Assembly (NCBI GenBank): GCA_965655795.1
Contig: CBFHHY010000006.1
Span: 1-64,000 of the forward strand
DNA length: 64,000 bases
Direction of reading: 5' to 3'
Origin: TMED14 sp002167805
Lineage (GTDB): Bacteria > Bacteroidota > Bacteroidia > Flavobacteriales > Schleiferiaceae
The notes below the pieces were generated by a model. It worked only from the letters and a program-made list of their open reading frames with translations, ran no database searches and was not told the origin of the DNA. Position 1 is the stretch's first letter, and every line of letters starts with the position of its first letter. This document shows, one piece after another, positions 7,467-16,884 of the stretch. Position numbers and translations under genes: made by a program.

Positions 7467-9473
7467 ATGAACGATTTCCAAAAAGATATTTTACAAGAAA
7501 TTTCTAATTTTTTACCCGACCATAGAGGATATGATCCGGAGGTTTCGCATGCTCCAAAAAGAAAAGACGTATTAACTAAAGAAGAAAAAAAGTTGGCATT
7601 AAAAAATGCTCTTAGGTATTTTAATCCTGAATTGCACCCAAAACTTGCTGATGAATTTGCTCAGGAGTTAAAAAACTACGGTCGAATTTACATGTATCGT
7701 TACAGGCCATGTTATAAAATGCATGCAAGATCTTTAAAAGATTATCCATCTTGTTGCAGCCAGGCCGCTTCAATTATGTTGATGATCCAAAATAATTTGG
7801 ATCCTTCAGTTGCTCAACACCCACATGAACTGATTACTTACGGAGGAAATGGAGCAGTATTTCAAAATTGGGCTCAATATCGACTGACTATGAAATATTT
7901 AGCAGAATTAAAAATGAATGAAACTCTCCACATTCATAGCGGTCATCCACAAGGGGTGTTTCCCTCTCATGAAGGAGCGCCTCGAGTGGTGGTTACAAAT
8001 GGAATGATGATTCCTAATTACTCAAAATCAATTGATTTCGAAAAATATAATACTCTTGGAGTAACTCAATATGGCCAGATGACTGCGGGAAGTTACATGT
8101 ATATTGGCCCTCAAGGTATTGTCCATGGAACAACGATTACATTAATGAATGCTGCTAGAAAATTTTGTAAAGGGAAGCTTAAAGGAAAAATATTCGTAAC
8201 TGCGGGCCTTGGAGGTATGAGTGGAGCGCAACCAAAAGCTGCATCCATTACTGGAATGGTAAGTATTACCGCTGAAATAAATGAAACTGCTGCACTCAAA
8301 AGGTACAATCAAGGATGGGTGGATGAAATTCACTATGACGTTAATGATGCTATACTATCCGCATCTAAATCACATTCCGAAAAAGGAAACAAATCCATAG
8401 CATTTATTGGGAACATTGTTGATTTGTGGGAGGCCGTAATTCAAAATAATTTGAATGTGGACTTAGGGTCCGACCAAACATCATTACACAACCCTTGGGC
8501 AGGAGGCTATTACCCTCAAGGCTATAGTTACAAAGAAGCCAACGATTTGATGGTTTCAGACCCTAAAAAATTTAAAAAAGAGGTTAAGTCAACACTAAAA
8601 AAGCATATCGCTGCAGTAAATTTCCTTCACTCCAAAGGAATGTATTTCTTTGATTATGGGAATGCATTCTTACTTGAATCCAGCAGAGCAGGCGCGGATG
8701 TATTAAAAGAGAACGGAGAAGGTTTTATATATCCTAGTTATGTTCAAGATATTTTAGGACCGCTGTGTTTTGATTTTGGATTTGGACCTTTTAGGTGGGT
8801 TTGCTCAAGTGGGAAAGAAGAAGATTTAAAAATCACAGATAGAATAGCTTCGAAAATCATACGCGAATTAATTCCAAAAGCACCCAAAGATATCCGAATG
8901 CAACTTGAAGATAATTTGAAATGGATAGAAAATGCGGAACATAATAATTTAGTCGTAGGCTCCAAAGCAAGAATACTCTACGCAGATAGTATTGGAAGAA
9001 TAGCAATCGCCAAAGCATTCAACGAAGCAATAAAAAATGGAGAAATAGGTCCAGTAATATTAGGAAGAGACCATCATGATGTTAGTGGAACCGACTCTCC
9101 TTATAGAGAGACCTCAAACATTTATGATGGATCCAAATTCACAGCAGATATGGCGGTTCATAATGCAATAGGAGACTCTTTTCGAGGGGCAACATGGGTC
9201 AGCCTACACAATGGTGGAGGCGTTGGATGGGGAGAAGTTATTAATGGAGGTTTCGGAATGTTACTTGATGGATCAATAGAAACTGAAAAAAAGATAAAAT
9301 CCATGCTATTTTATGATGTCAATAACGGCATAGCTAGACGCGCATGGGCAAGAAATCCAGAGGCACTTGTTGCCATTCAAAGAGAAATGGAAAGAGAATC
9401 GTCCCTGCGAGTGACAATTCCCAATATTGCAGAAGATGTTTTAATAAATTCTACAATTGCTGAACACTTTTGA
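7467..9473 (+). CDS. hutU: Urocanate hydratase (urocanase), long form
   Basis: Urocanase, 668 residues, converting urocanate to 4-imidazolone-5-propionate in histidine degradation with NAD+ as an electrophilic cofactor. The NAD-binding stretch TAGLGGMSGAQPKAA (about 245-259), FDYGNAFLLE (about 396-405) and GFGPFRWVCSSG (about 437-448) match the long urocanase type shared by many Bacteroidota and animals, which is about 100 residues longer than the Pseudomonas type. A perfect AAGGAG directly abuts the ATG, too close for a normal ribosome binding site; no other in-frame start exists before the stop at 7458. No hutH, hutI or true hutG is in the window; only the tiny DUF5522 gene is coupled to it. 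Confidence 0.95.
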   Translation: MNDFQKDILQEISNFLPDHRGYDPEVSHAPKRKDVLTKEEKKLALKNALRYFNPELHPKLADEFAQELKNYGRIYMYRYRPCYKMHARSLKDYPSCCSQAASIMLMIQNNLDPSVAQHPHELITYGGNGAVFQNWAQYRLTMKYLAELKMNETLHIHSGHPQGVFPSHEGAPRVVVTNGMMIPNYSKSIDFEKYNTLGVTQYGQMTAGSYMYIGPQGIVHGTTITLMNAARKFCKGKLKGKIFVTAGLGGMSGAQPKAASITGMVSITAEINETAALKRYNQGWVDEIHYDVNDAILSASKSHSEKGNKSIAFIGNIVDLWEAVIQNNLNVDLGSDQTSLHNPWAGGYYPQGYSYKEANDLMVSDPKKFKKEVKSTLKKHIAAVNFLHSKGMYFFDYGNAFLLESSRAGADVLKENGEGFIYPSYVQDILGPLCFDFGFGPFRWVCSSGKEEDLKITDRIASKIIRELIPKAPKDIRMQLEDNLKWIENAEHNNLVVGSKARILYADSIGRIAIAKAFNEAIKNGEIGPVILGRDHHDVSGTDSPYRETSNIYDGSKFTADMAVHNAIGDSFRGATWVSLHNGGGVGWGEVINGGFGMLLDGSIETEKKIKSMLFYDVNNGIARRAWARNPEALVAIQREMERESSLRVTIPNIAEDVLINSTIAEHF

Positions 9474-9487
9474 TTAATTTCGCCAAC

Positions 9488-10048
9488 ATGAAAAAATATA
9501 ACTTGATAATTGTTACTTTATTTTTATTTGTCACCGCATCTTGCGATAACCAATCAAGAAAACAAAATACGTCTGCAAAAATTGATGAAATGAACATTGG
9601 CTTTGTACGTCTGGATAGTTTGACCAAGCTATATGATTACCACGGTGTGCTTGTAAAAGAAATTGAAGCCAAAGCCAAAAAAATGGAAGCTGAACTCATC
9701 AGGAGTCAACAAAATATTCAGACCGAATATGAAGTTCTGCAACAAGCAGCTCCAAATCTATCCAAAATAGAATTAGAAAGAGCTCAACTTGATTTTCAAA
9801 GAATTCAACAGCAATACCAAGCCTTGGAGCAGCAGAGGACTGGAGAGCTACAACAAGAGGAGTTAGAGATGAATGCATTTGTTAAAAGCCAAGTAGATCA
9901 AGCTATCGATAAGATGAAAGATGATTTAGACTTGGATATTGTACTTATTTACGAGTCTAATCTGCTCTACGCAAAAGAAAATATGGATTTAACCGTTGAG
10001 CTTGCAAGCTATTTGAATGAATTAGAGATCCCAGATAAGGGGAAATAA
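9488..10048 (+). CDS. OmpH/Skp-family coiled-coil lipoprotein
   Basis: A 186-residue periplasmic protein of the OmpH/Skp chaperone family. From the ATG at 9488 it has a signal with lipobox TASC (Cys at residue 19), then the family-typical first strand (IGFVRLDSLTKLYDYH), a long Gln/Glu-rich coiled coil at about 55-125, and the closing strand and helix (LDIVLIYESNLLYAKENMDLT, about 149-169). Skp-like proteins hold unfolded outer-membrane proteins. A TTG start at 9470, overlapping the hutU stop, is possible but gives a non-signal N-terminus. The gene follows hutU by 14 bases and may be read through from it, although the functions look unrelated. Confidence 0.8.
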   Translation: MKKYNLIIVTLFLFVTASCDNQSRKQNTSAKIDEMNIGFVRLDSLTKLYDYHGVLVKEIEAKAKKMEAELIRSQQNIQTEYEVLQQAAPNLSKIELERAQLDFQRIQQQYQALEQQRTGELQQEELEMNAFVKSQVDQAIDKMKDDLDLDIVLIYESNLLYAKENMDLTVELASYLNELEIPDKGK

Positions 10049-10219
10049 AGATTTTCCGAAAACAATATTACCCACAAAAAAATATTTACTCTTAATCAGC
10101 ACTTTATAAATCCGAAAAGTGTTCCCAAATGTTAGATTCGAACTAGTGAAAATTTAATTTTTGAAATTAGACACTTAACAATCTCTTAGAGTGTTGCATC
10201 CCTTTGATTTGTATGGTAT

Positions 10220-11239
10220 TTAAACCGTAGAAATTTTATCTTTTGATTGTTCTCTTATATAATCAACTAAAATTGTATCAATGATTTTCTTATTTTCATC
10301 TGGATAATTCATCCTAACTGCATTAGCTTTTTTAATCCATTTTCTAATTTCATTAATTGAGTTTTCATTGAGTTCTTTTAGAACTTTAACTCCCATTTTG
10401 TCTAAGGCAAATGCATTCATATGTTGCTCAAATTGATACTTCATTGGAATAACCAATAATTTTTTTCCTAGAAATAGTGCTTCAGACGGAGTTTCAAAAC
10501 CTGAATTACATATTACTCCTGAACATGATAATAAACTTTCTTCAAACTCATCATATCCTGTAGGAAAAAATGAAATATTTCCTCTCCTATACCTGTGCTT
10601 TGTATGTGGTGAAAAAACATGCCAATATTGCTTGTAAATTTTTGAAAATAAAGCAAAAAGATTCTCATCTGAATATGATGGCAGATAAATAGTTATGTGA
10701 GATCCATTTTTAATTTCTTTATTTCTTAGGTTGGATTTAATTATTGGGGGAAAAATATTTTTATCATATTTTTCAAAATGAAATCCATAGCCTTTCTGAA
10801 CAGGAGAATAATATTTTAAAATAAATGACTGAATCAAATTCACTTTTGATCCTTTTGGAACTTTATGTGATAACAAAGAGAATTGATGACTCAATGCTTT
10901 ACAATTTTTTACTTTAAAAAAACATGCCCAGGCAGAGACGGGTTCAAAATCATTAATTATTAAATCGTATTTGTCAACTGGGCAATTATAAATCTCTTGA
11001 ATAAAACTAATTGGATTGATTAATTTTAATGTTTTTAAAAAATCAATTCCTCCTCTCTTTCCGAATGCAAAACTCAAACCTTTATATTGGTATTTTACAT
11101 CATGTTTTAATTTTAATGAAGATTCACTTCCACTAGTCAATATATCAACTTCAGCTCGTTCCTTAAGAATTTTAATTAATTCATTTGCTCTGATTATATG
11201 ACCGTTCCCGGTACATTGAACTGCGTATAAAATTTTCAA
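10220..11239 (-). CDS. UDP-glycosyltransferase-like protein (MJ1255/GT28-like)
   Basis: A 339-residue GT-B fold protein. The N-terminus ILYAVQCTGNGHIIRANEL (residues 3-21) has the GxGHxxR loop of the MurG/MJ1255 glycosyltransferase group, and the C-terminal part contains the donor-site segment SGVICNSGFETPSEALFLGKK (about 241-261), with G-x-E-T-x-x-E in place of the GGxxTxxE of MurG. It starts with TTG (11239), overlapping the TGA of the upstream phosphoesterase by four bases, so translation is coupled. Paired with an LpxH-like enzyme, it may add sugar to a lipid; the acceptor is unknown. The gene is visibly more AT-rich than its neighbours. Confidence 0.7.
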   Translation of the reverse strand: MKILYAVQCTGNGHIIRANELIKILKERAEVDILTSGSESSLKLKHDVKYQYKGLSFAFGKRGGIDFLKTLKLINPISFIQEIYNCPVDKYDLIINDFEPVSAWACFFKVKNCKALSHQFSLLSHKVPKGSKVNLIQSFILKYYSPVQKGYGFHFEKYDKNIFPPIIKSNLRNKEIKNGSHITIYLPSYSDENLFALFSKIYKQYWHVFSPHTKHRYRRGNISFFPTGYDEFEESLLSCSGVICNSGFETPSEALFLGKKLLVIPMKYQFEQHMNAFALDKMGVKVLKELNENSINEIRKWIKKANAVRMNYPDENKKIIDTILVDYIREQSKDKISTV

Positions 11240-12069
11240 GATTTATAATCTTTAAGCATTAATAAAAAAAGTTCATTTGTAGATTTATCAATTGTTGAAT
11301 TTGTTTCTTTTTTCAGGTGCCTGAAATTATTAGGATCATATTCAAATAAATTCCATCTGTCTTTGTTGTACTCAAGTGAAGTTAAATTTTCTACCCAATC
11401 ACCAGAGTTTAGATAAGTTATATTTTTACCCTTTATTATTTGATCCCTAATAACTGGCTGATGTATGTGTCCACAGACAACTAAATCGTAATTATTTTCA
11501 GAAGCTATACCAAGAGCAATTTCTTCAAATTGATTAACATATTTGACCGCTTCCTTGACTTTGTATTTAATGTATTTAGAAAATGATATTTTCTCTACAC
11601 CTCTCCATTCCCTAAAACGATTCACTATAAAATTCATCCTAATCAAAAAATCATAACCTATACCCCCTAGCTTTGCAACCCATTTAGAATATTTCATTGT
11701 TATATCAAATACATCACCATGAAAAAACCAAGCTTTTTTACCATTTAACTTTAATACCACCTTATTACTTATCTTAAAGTTTTTCATTCCATAACCATTA
11801 AACTTTCGAAGAACCTCATCATGATTTCCAGGTAGATAATAAATCTTGGTTCCTTTGGATAAAAAATCTAAGAGCATTCTTATTACTTTTAAATGAGATT
11901 TCGGAAAATAATTTTTTTTAAATTGCCAAATATCAATTATATCTCCATTTAGAATGATTTTTTCGGGTTTGATAGTTCTCAGATAGTTAATTAACTCATT
12001 AGCTCTGCACCCTCGCGTACCTAAATGAATATCTGAAAGAACAACTAAATCTATTTTTCTTCTTTTCAT
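11236..12069 (-). CDS. LpxH-like UDP-2,3-diacylglucosamine diphosphatase / metallophosphoesterase
   Basis: Calcineurin-type metallophosphoesterase, 277 residues from the ATG at 12069 (a TTG at 12102 would add 11 residues and is less likely). All blocks of the fold are present in order: DIHLG (about 9-13), NGDIID (about 42-47), GNHDE (about 85-89), FHGDVFD (about 118-124) and GHIHQP (about 208-213). Close relatives are annotated as UDP-2,3-diacylglucosamine hydrolases, which release UMP to give lipid X in lipid A synthesis. Whether this copy serves lipid A or a special glycolipid is not clear, since it is coupled to a glycosyltransferase rather than to lpx genes. Confidence 0.75.
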   Translation of the reverse strand: MKRRKIDLVVLSDIHLGTRGCRANELINYLRTIKPEKIILNGDIIDIWQFKKNYFPKSHLKVIRMLLDFLSKGTKIYYLPGNHDEVLRKFNGYGMKNFKISNKVVLKLNGKKAWFFHGDVFDITMKYSKWVAKLGGIGYDFLIRMNFIVNRFREWRGVEKISFSKYIKYKVKEAVKYVNQFEEIALGIASENNYDLVVCGHIHQPVIRDQIIKGKNITYLNSGDWVENLTSLEYNKDRWNLFEYDPNNFRHLKKETNSTIDKSTNELFLLMLKDYKS

Positions 12070-12240
12070 CAAATCACAATATGAGATTGAGATGTGAATC
12101 AAATGTCTTCAAAATAATAAGTTATTGTTAAGATTGGAAAATTAATGTAGATAGAATCTGTCCAAATTAATTTTCATTAGTTCTGTATGCGGTTGAGTGA
12201 GACTAATTGGAACGTAAAGTAATCCCTTGGGGAACACCCT

Positions 12241-12268
12241 AAAAAAATTAAGACATTGATAATCTTAA
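12241..12268 (-). terminator. Weak terminator of the acyl-CoA dehydrogenase gene
   Basis: Read on the minus strand, TTAAGA and TCTTAA form a 6-base stem with a 9-base loop, followed by a run of seven T. It lies about 30 bases after the stop codon. The stem is AT-rich, so confidence is low. Confidence 0.4.
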
Positions 12269-12298
12269 AAGGTGAGATCGAGTCCATTATAACTAATC

Positions 12299-13447
12299 TT
12301 ATTCAGCCTGACTCAATATATCTCTTGAAATGACAATTCTCTGTATTTCAGAAGTCCCCTCATAGATTTGAGTAATCTTAGCATCTCGCATAAACCTTTC
12401 TACATGATATTCTTTTACAAATCCATATCCTCCATGAATTTGGACGGCTTCAATGGTAACATCCATAGCAACTTCTGAGGCGTAAAGTTTTGCCATTGCT
12501 GACTCTTTCGAATATGGTTGGTTGTTATCCTTTAACCAAGCAGCTTTTAAAACTAAATGTCTTGCTGCTTCAATTTTAGTTGCCATATCAGCAAGTTTGA
12601 AGGCTATCGCTTGATGCTCGCCAATTTTTTTGTTAAAGGATCTTCGTTCAGTTGCATATTTAGCAGATAGTTCAAAAGCCCCTGAGGCAATCCCAAGAGC
12701 CTGGGCAGCAATTCCTATTCTTCCTCCAGATAAAGTTTTCATCGCAAATTTGAATCCGAATCCGTCCTCTCCAATCCGATTCTCTTTTGGAACTTTAACA
12801 TCAGTTAGCATAATTGAATGGGTATCGCTTCCTCGAATTCCAAGCTTATCCTCTTTTTTCCCAACTTGAAAACCCATCATTTCTTTCTCTACGATGAAGC
12901 AGTTTATTCCTTTATGACCTTTAGAAACATCCGTTTGAGCCATTACCAGATATATTGAAGCGCTTGAACCATTAGTTATCCAATTTTTTGTTCCATTTAA
13001 TAAATAATGATCACCCATGTCAATAGCTGTTGTTTTTTGACTCGTAGCATCACTTCCCGCTTCTGGCTCACTTAAACAAAATGCTCCTAATAACTCTCCA
13101 GATGCGAGTTTAGTTAAGTACTTGGTTTTTTGTTTATCCGTACCATACTCCTCCAAACCCCAGCATACCAATGAATTATTAACACTCATTATAACCGCAG
13201 CAGAGGCATCACATTTTGATATTTCTTCAATTGCTAAAACATAAGAGATGGTATCCATACCTCCCCCTTTGTAGTTTGGGCTTGTCATCATTCCTAAAAA
13301 GCCTAATTCAGCCATTTTTTTCACTCCATCAGATGGAAATTGCTGATTATTATCTCTTTCAATAACTCCAGGCATAAGTTCCTTTTGAGCAAAAGACCTT
13401 GCAGTATCACGAATTAATAAATGTTCTTCCGATAAGTTAAAATTCAT
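12299..13447 (-). CDS. Acyl-CoA dehydrogenase (short-chain / butyryl-CoA type)
   Basis: FAD-dependent acyl-CoA dehydrogenase, 382 residues, which introduces the 2,3 double bond in the first step of fatty-acid beta-oxidation and passes electrons to ETF. The family signatures CLSEPEAGSDA (about 124-134) and QIHGGYGF ... MRDAKITQIYEGTSEIQR (about 333-369) are intact, including the catalytic Glu in YEGTSEIQ. I chose the ATG at 13447: the longer TTG start at 13486 lies inside the likely promoter box at 13484-13491. It is a single-gene unit without other fatty-acid genes next to it. Chain-length preference is inferred only from overall resemblance. Confidence 0.9.
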   Translation of the reverse strand: MNFNLSEEHLLIRDTARSFAQKELMPGVIERDNNQQFPSDGVKKMAELGFLGMMTSPNYKGGGMDTISYVLAIEEISKCDASAAVIMSVNNSLVCWGLEEYGTDKQKTKYLTKLASGELLGAFCLSEPEAGSDATSQKTTAIDMGDHYLLNGTKNWITNGSSASIYLVMAQTDVSKGHKGINCFIVEKEMMGFQVGKKEDKLGIRGSDTHSIMLTDVKVPKENRIGEDGFGFKFAMKTLSGGRIGIAAQALGIASGAFELSAKYATERRSFNKKIGEHQAIAFKLADMATKIEAARHLVLKAAWLKDNNQPYSKESAMAKLYASEVAMDVTIEAVQIHGGYGFVKEYHVERFMRDAKITQIYEGTSEIQRIVISRDILSQAE

Positions 13448-13483
13448 AATTAGATCAGATTTGAAAAATGGAATCTGTTTAGG

Positions 13484-13491
13484 CAAAAATA
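13484..13491 (-). promoter_or_regulatory. -7 box of the acyl-CoA dehydrogenase promoter
   Basis: A perfect TAnnTTTG (TATTTTTG on the minus strand), giving a leader of about 30 bases before the ATG at 13447. No convincing -33 TTTG is seen. The position argues against the longer start at 13486. Confidence 0.45.
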
Positions 13492-13543
13492 CGAATGAAG
13501 GGCCTCACGATATATCCAGTTAAAATCAATCTATTATGTTTAG

Positions 13544-13551
13544 TAGATTTG
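13544..13551 (+). promoter_or_regulatory. -7 box of the anmK promoter, close to the start codon
   Basis: TAGATTTG matches TAnnTTTG and ends 7 bases before the anmK ATG at 13559, predicting a very short or absent leader. Confidence 0.45.
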
Positions 13552-13558
13552 AGACATT

Positions 13559-14701
13559 ATGACTCGATTCGATAAATCTGAAGATTTCAAATTTAACAAG
13601 AGCCCAAATGAGGCAATTACTGCCTTAGGCTGTATGTCGGGGACTTCATTAGATGGACTTGATCTAGCTTTAGTAACCTTCACCCCTCCTTCAAATAAAA
13701 ATTCTTTGTGGAAATTTCATGTTCAATCAACGGAATTTATATCATATTCTAAAACTGGTTGGGAAGAAAAATTATTGACCGCTTACACCCTTTCGAATAA
13801 AAATAAAGTTGAAGAAATATCAAAAAATTATGCACAATGGATAAGTTTAAAAGCTAAAAATTTTCTTGATCGCTTACCGAAAAAAATACCTCAAGCAGAG
13901 ATTTTCTGCTGCCATGGGCATACTATAAGACATAATCCTAAAATGAGAGTGACTAAGCAAATCGGAAACACTTATGAATTAACCACTCATTTAGACATTC
14001 CTATAGTTTGCGACTTCAGGTCCGCAGATGTTAAAAGAGGTGGTCAGGGCGCCCCCCTAGTTCCGTTAGCAGACATGTTCCTTTTTCACGAATATCCCAT
14101 TTGTCTCAACTTAGGTGGATTTGCAAATGCAAGTTGGGATAATAAAGGAATACGATATGCCACTGACCTAGCTCCCTGCAATATAATTCTCAATGAATTA
14201 ACTAAAAAAATTGGAAAACCTTATGACGAAAATGGCAAACTAGCCGCCCAAGGAAATGTTAATAAAAAAGAACTTAATAAATTAAATAATCTTTCATATT
14301 ACAATTCATCAATTCCTAAAAGCTTGAGTTGGGAATGGGCGATGAAGCACGCCTATCCTATCTTATTTGAGATTCCAATAATAGAGGATGCCTTAGCCAC
14401 AGCAGCTGAGCATTGCGCTTGGGCAATAAATAAAGGGATCAAAGAAATCAATGCAAAAAAAATATTTGTCACAGGAGGTGGAGTTTGGAATTCACATCTA
14501 TTAAAGCGAATTGGTCATTACTTCAAGGGAGAAATATTTATTCCAAAAAAAGAAATTGTTGATCAGAAAGAAGCTATTTGCTTTGCATTTTTGGGAATTA
14601 AAAAACTTCGCGGAGAAGTTAATGTGCTATCATCAGTAACGGGAGGAAGCAGTGATTCAAGCGATGGCATAATGTTTGTCAAAAAAGTAGTACAAAAATG
14701 A
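13559..14701 (+). CDS. anmK: Anhydro-N-acetylmuramic acid kinase
   Basis: Cytoplasmic kinase, 380 residues, of peptidoglycan recycling: it cleaves the 1,6-anhydro ring of anhydroMurNAc and phosphorylates it to MurNAc-6-phosphate using ATP. The ATP-binding N-terminal block GCMSGTSLDGLDLAL (about 23-37), the RGGQGAPLVPLAD block (about 160-172) with its catalytic Asp, and the C-terminal VTGGGVWN (about 302-309) all match the AnmK family (ASKHA fold). No murQ or nagZ is next to it. Two closely spaced Met codons are absent, so the ATG at 13559 is the clear start even though the N-terminal 20 residues precede the conserved core. Confidence 0.93.
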   Translation: MTRFDKSEDFKFNKSPNEAITALGCMSGTSLDGLDLALVTFTPPSNKNSLWKFHVQSTEFISYSKTGWEEKLLTAYTLSNKNKVEEISKNYAQWISLKAKNFLDRLPKKIPQAEIFCCHGHTIRHNPKMRVTKQIGNTYELTTHLDIPIVCDFRSADVKRGGQGAPLVPLADMFLFHEYPICLNLGGFANASWDNKGIRYATDLAPCNIILNELTKKIGKPYDENGKLAAQGNVNKKELNKLNNLSYYNSSIPKSLSWEWAMKHAYPILFEIPIIEDALATAAEHCAWAINKGIKEINAKKIFVTGGGVWNSHLLKRIGHYFKGEIFIPKKEIVDQKEAICFAFLGIKKLRGEVNVLSSVTGGSSDSSDGIMFVKKVVQK

Positions 14702-14782
14702 CCAAGACAGATCTTAGAATAGTACTTTAGCATTTCTAAAATTGTTCATGGATCTAAATATTATATAAAAATCGCAATAGAA

Positions 14783-16081
14783 ATGACAGTATTAATGACC
14801 GTGGTATTTATTTTAGGCTATGCTGCCATTGTATTTGAGCACAACCTAAAAATCGATAAAGCTGCAGCATCTTTAGTTACTGGTGTACTATGTTGGACAA
14901 TCTTTATTCTGGGGGAAACGGAAATAGCTCATGTAGAGCATCAACTTCTATCCCATTTGGGTGAAATATCAAGCATTCTATTTTTTCTTCTTGGGGCCAT
15001 GACCATAGTGGAATTAGTAGATTCTCACAATGGGTTCAGCCTGATAACAAACAAAATATCAACAAAAAATAAGGTTACGACCCTCTGGATTGTTTGTTTA
15101 ATGACATTCTTTTTCTCCGCTATTCTGGACAATCTTACTACATCAATAGTTATGATTTCCTTGCTAAGGAAACTTATAAAAGATCAAAATACAAGATGGC
15201 TATTTGCCGGAATGGTAGTAATATCTGCAAATTCTGGTGGAGCATTTTCGCCCATAGGTGATGTGACAACAACAATGCTTTGGATCGGGGGACAGATATC
15301 GGCGGGGAATGTTATCACAACCCTATTTATTCCTTCACTCGTATCTCTTTTGGCTCCCCTACTTTATTTAAGTTATGCTCTCAAAGGCGATGTTGAAAGG
15401 GCAGAAGTAGATGAGACTCCAAAAAATACTCTAAGACAAAGAGATCAAATGATTATTTTATTTTCTGGAGTGTCAGGTTTAATATTCGTACCAGTGTTTA
15501 AAACAATAACTCATTTACCACCTTTTATGGGAATGATGCTGAGTTTGGGATCACTTTGGCTAATAACAGATATTTTACATAGACAAAAGCCATCAAAATT
15601 TCGAAATGAAATCGGAATATTAGGAGCTTTTAAAAAAGTTGACGTAGCATCCGTTTTGTTTTTTTTAGGGATATTGCTAGCCGTAGCAAGCCTTCAGGAA
15701 GGAGGGCAGCTAAGTGATGTAGCAGCGACTCTGGAGGAAAAGTTTGGAACAAAATCAACAACCGGTATTTATATAGTTGGAAGCTTAATTGGAGTTTTTA
15801 GTGCAATAGTAGACAACGTTCCCATCGTGGCTGCGGTAATGGGAATGTACGATTTAGCTCCAGATACATTTTTTGCACAGGATGGTTTGTTCTGGAATTT
15901 TCTTGCATATTGCGCAGGAACAGGCGGATCAGTTTTAATCATTGGTTCTGCTGCAGGAGTAGCAGTAATGGGACTTGAAAAAATTCCATTTGGGTGGTAC
16001 ATAAGAAAAATTAGCCTTCTTGCGTTATTGGGTTATTCATGTGGTATTGCAGCCTACGTAATGCAATCCTGGACTATTTAA
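14783..16081 (+). CDS. nhaD: NhaD-type Na+/H+ antiporter
   Basis: Inner-membrane sodium/proton antiporter of 432 residues with about 11-12 hydrophobic helices. The family-typical segments SAILDNLTTSIVM (about 112-124), ANSGGAFSPIGDVTTTMLW (about 151-169) and IVDNVPIVAAVMGMYDLAPD (about 341-360) carry the conserved polar residues (Asp in DNLT, the N-S-G-G and S-P-I-G-D motifs) expected in NhaD/arsenite-permease-like carriers. It exports Na+ at the expense of the proton gradient, which fits a marine habitat. It follows anmK by 81 bases on the same strand. Confidence 0.9.
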   Translation: MTVLMTVVFILGYAAIVFEHNLKIDKAAASLVTGVLCWTIFILGETEIAHVEHQLLSHLGEISSILFFLLGAMTIVELVDSHNGFSLITNKISTKNKVTTLWIVCLMTFFFSAILDNLTTSIVMISLLRKLIKDQNTRWLFAGMVVISANSGGAFSPIGDVTTTMLWIGGQISAGNVITTLFIPSLVSLLAPLLYLSYALKGDVERAEVDETPKNTLRQRDQMIILFSGVSGLIFVPVFKTITHLPPFMGMMLSLGSLWLITDILHRQKPSKFRNEIGILGAFKKVDVASVLFFLGILLAVASLQEGGQLSDVAATLEEKFGTKSTTGIYIVGSLIGVFSAIVDNVPIVAAVMGMYDLAPDTFFAQDGLFWNFLAYCAGTGGSVLIIGSAAGVAVMGLEKIPFGWYIRKISLLALLGYSCGIAAYVMQSWTI

Positions 16082-16158
16082 TAACTTCTGCCTAGATCGA
16101 AATTGAAAAAATGAACCTAACTCATCTTTTCTTGGTAACTTAAAATAAAATTTTTCTC

Positions 16159-16875
16159 ATGCAAATAAATTTTCTTCAAATTGAGATTCCCACCGAAACC
16201 ATTGACTCAAACAATATTCAATCCGAAAACATCCCAGTAGAAGAAACTTTGAGTATAATTAGCCTAATGACATCAGGAGGCATAGGGGCGCAAATAATTA
16301 TGTCTTTCATGGTAATGCTGAGTTTTCTGATGATTTATATTTTCGTAAATCGAATGAGTGCCTTAAAGCGGGCAAATGCTATAGACTCTGAATTCATGAG
16401 TGATATCAAGGATTATATATCTTCAGGAAAATTGGATTCTGCAATCGAGCTTTGTAAGAGATCCAATAGCCCTATATCACGAATGATTGAAAAGGGAATT
16501 TCAAGAATAGGTAAGCCATTACAAGACATATCTGCCTCAATTGAGAATCAAGGCAAATTAGAAATTCAAAGACTTGAAAAAAACCTACCCTATCTTGCAA
16601 CTATTGCCGGCGGTGCTCCTATGCTTGGGTTTCTCGGAACAGTGATAGGTATGATTTTAGCCTTTAAAGAGATGGCGAATGCAGGAGGTGGTGTTCAAGT
16701 CGATATGCTAGCTGAAGGTATTTATGTGGCGATGACAACTACTGTAGCTGGCCTAATTGTGGGAATATTTGCATATTTTGGATACAATTTTTTGGTTATG
16801 AGAGTTGAGTCGGTTATCTACAAAATGGAGGTAAGCAGCACCGAGTTTTTAGACCTGCTCAATGAACCTGCCTGA
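16159..16875 (+). CDS. exbB: ExbB/TolQ/MotA-family proton channel
   Basis: Inner-membrane subunit, 238 residues, of a TonB or Tol-type energising complex. Three hydrophobic helices are visible: about 46-66, about 146-170 (IAGGAPMLGFLGTVIGMILAF) and about 190-215 (VAMTTTVAGLIVGIFAYFGY), the pattern of MotA/TolQ/ExbB channels. It is the first gene of exbB-exbD-tonB-like-folC, with 9 bases to exbD. In the complex it conducts protons together with ExbD to energise outer-membrane transport. Short acidic N-terminus before the first helix is normal in Bacteroidota members. Confidence 0.9.
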   Translation: MQINFLQIEIPTETIDSNNIQSENIPVEETLSIISLMTSGGIGAQIIMSFMVMLSFLMIYIFVNRMSALKRANAIDSEFMSDIKDYISSGKLDSAIELCKRSNSPISRMIEKGISRIGKPLQDISASIENQGKLEIQRLEKNLPYLATIAGGAPMLGFLGTVIGMILAFKEMANAGGGVQVDMLAEGIYVAMTTTVAGLIVGIFAYFGYNFLVMRVESVIYKMEVSSTEFLDLLNEPA

Positions 16876-16884
16876 TCGTATAAA

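Noticed and set aside
7467..9473. Reading urocanase plus the arginase-like gene at 48.8 kb as a histidine-degradation set (hutU, hutG)
   Set aside because: The genes are 39 kb apart and the arginase-like protein lacks its metal ligands, so a shared hut function is not supported.
10125..10150. A piece (GATTCGAACTAG) resembling a tRNA T-loop or an attachment site near the AT-rich cassette
   Set aside because: No paired T-stem or acceptor end surrounds it and no second copy was seen on the other side of the cassette.
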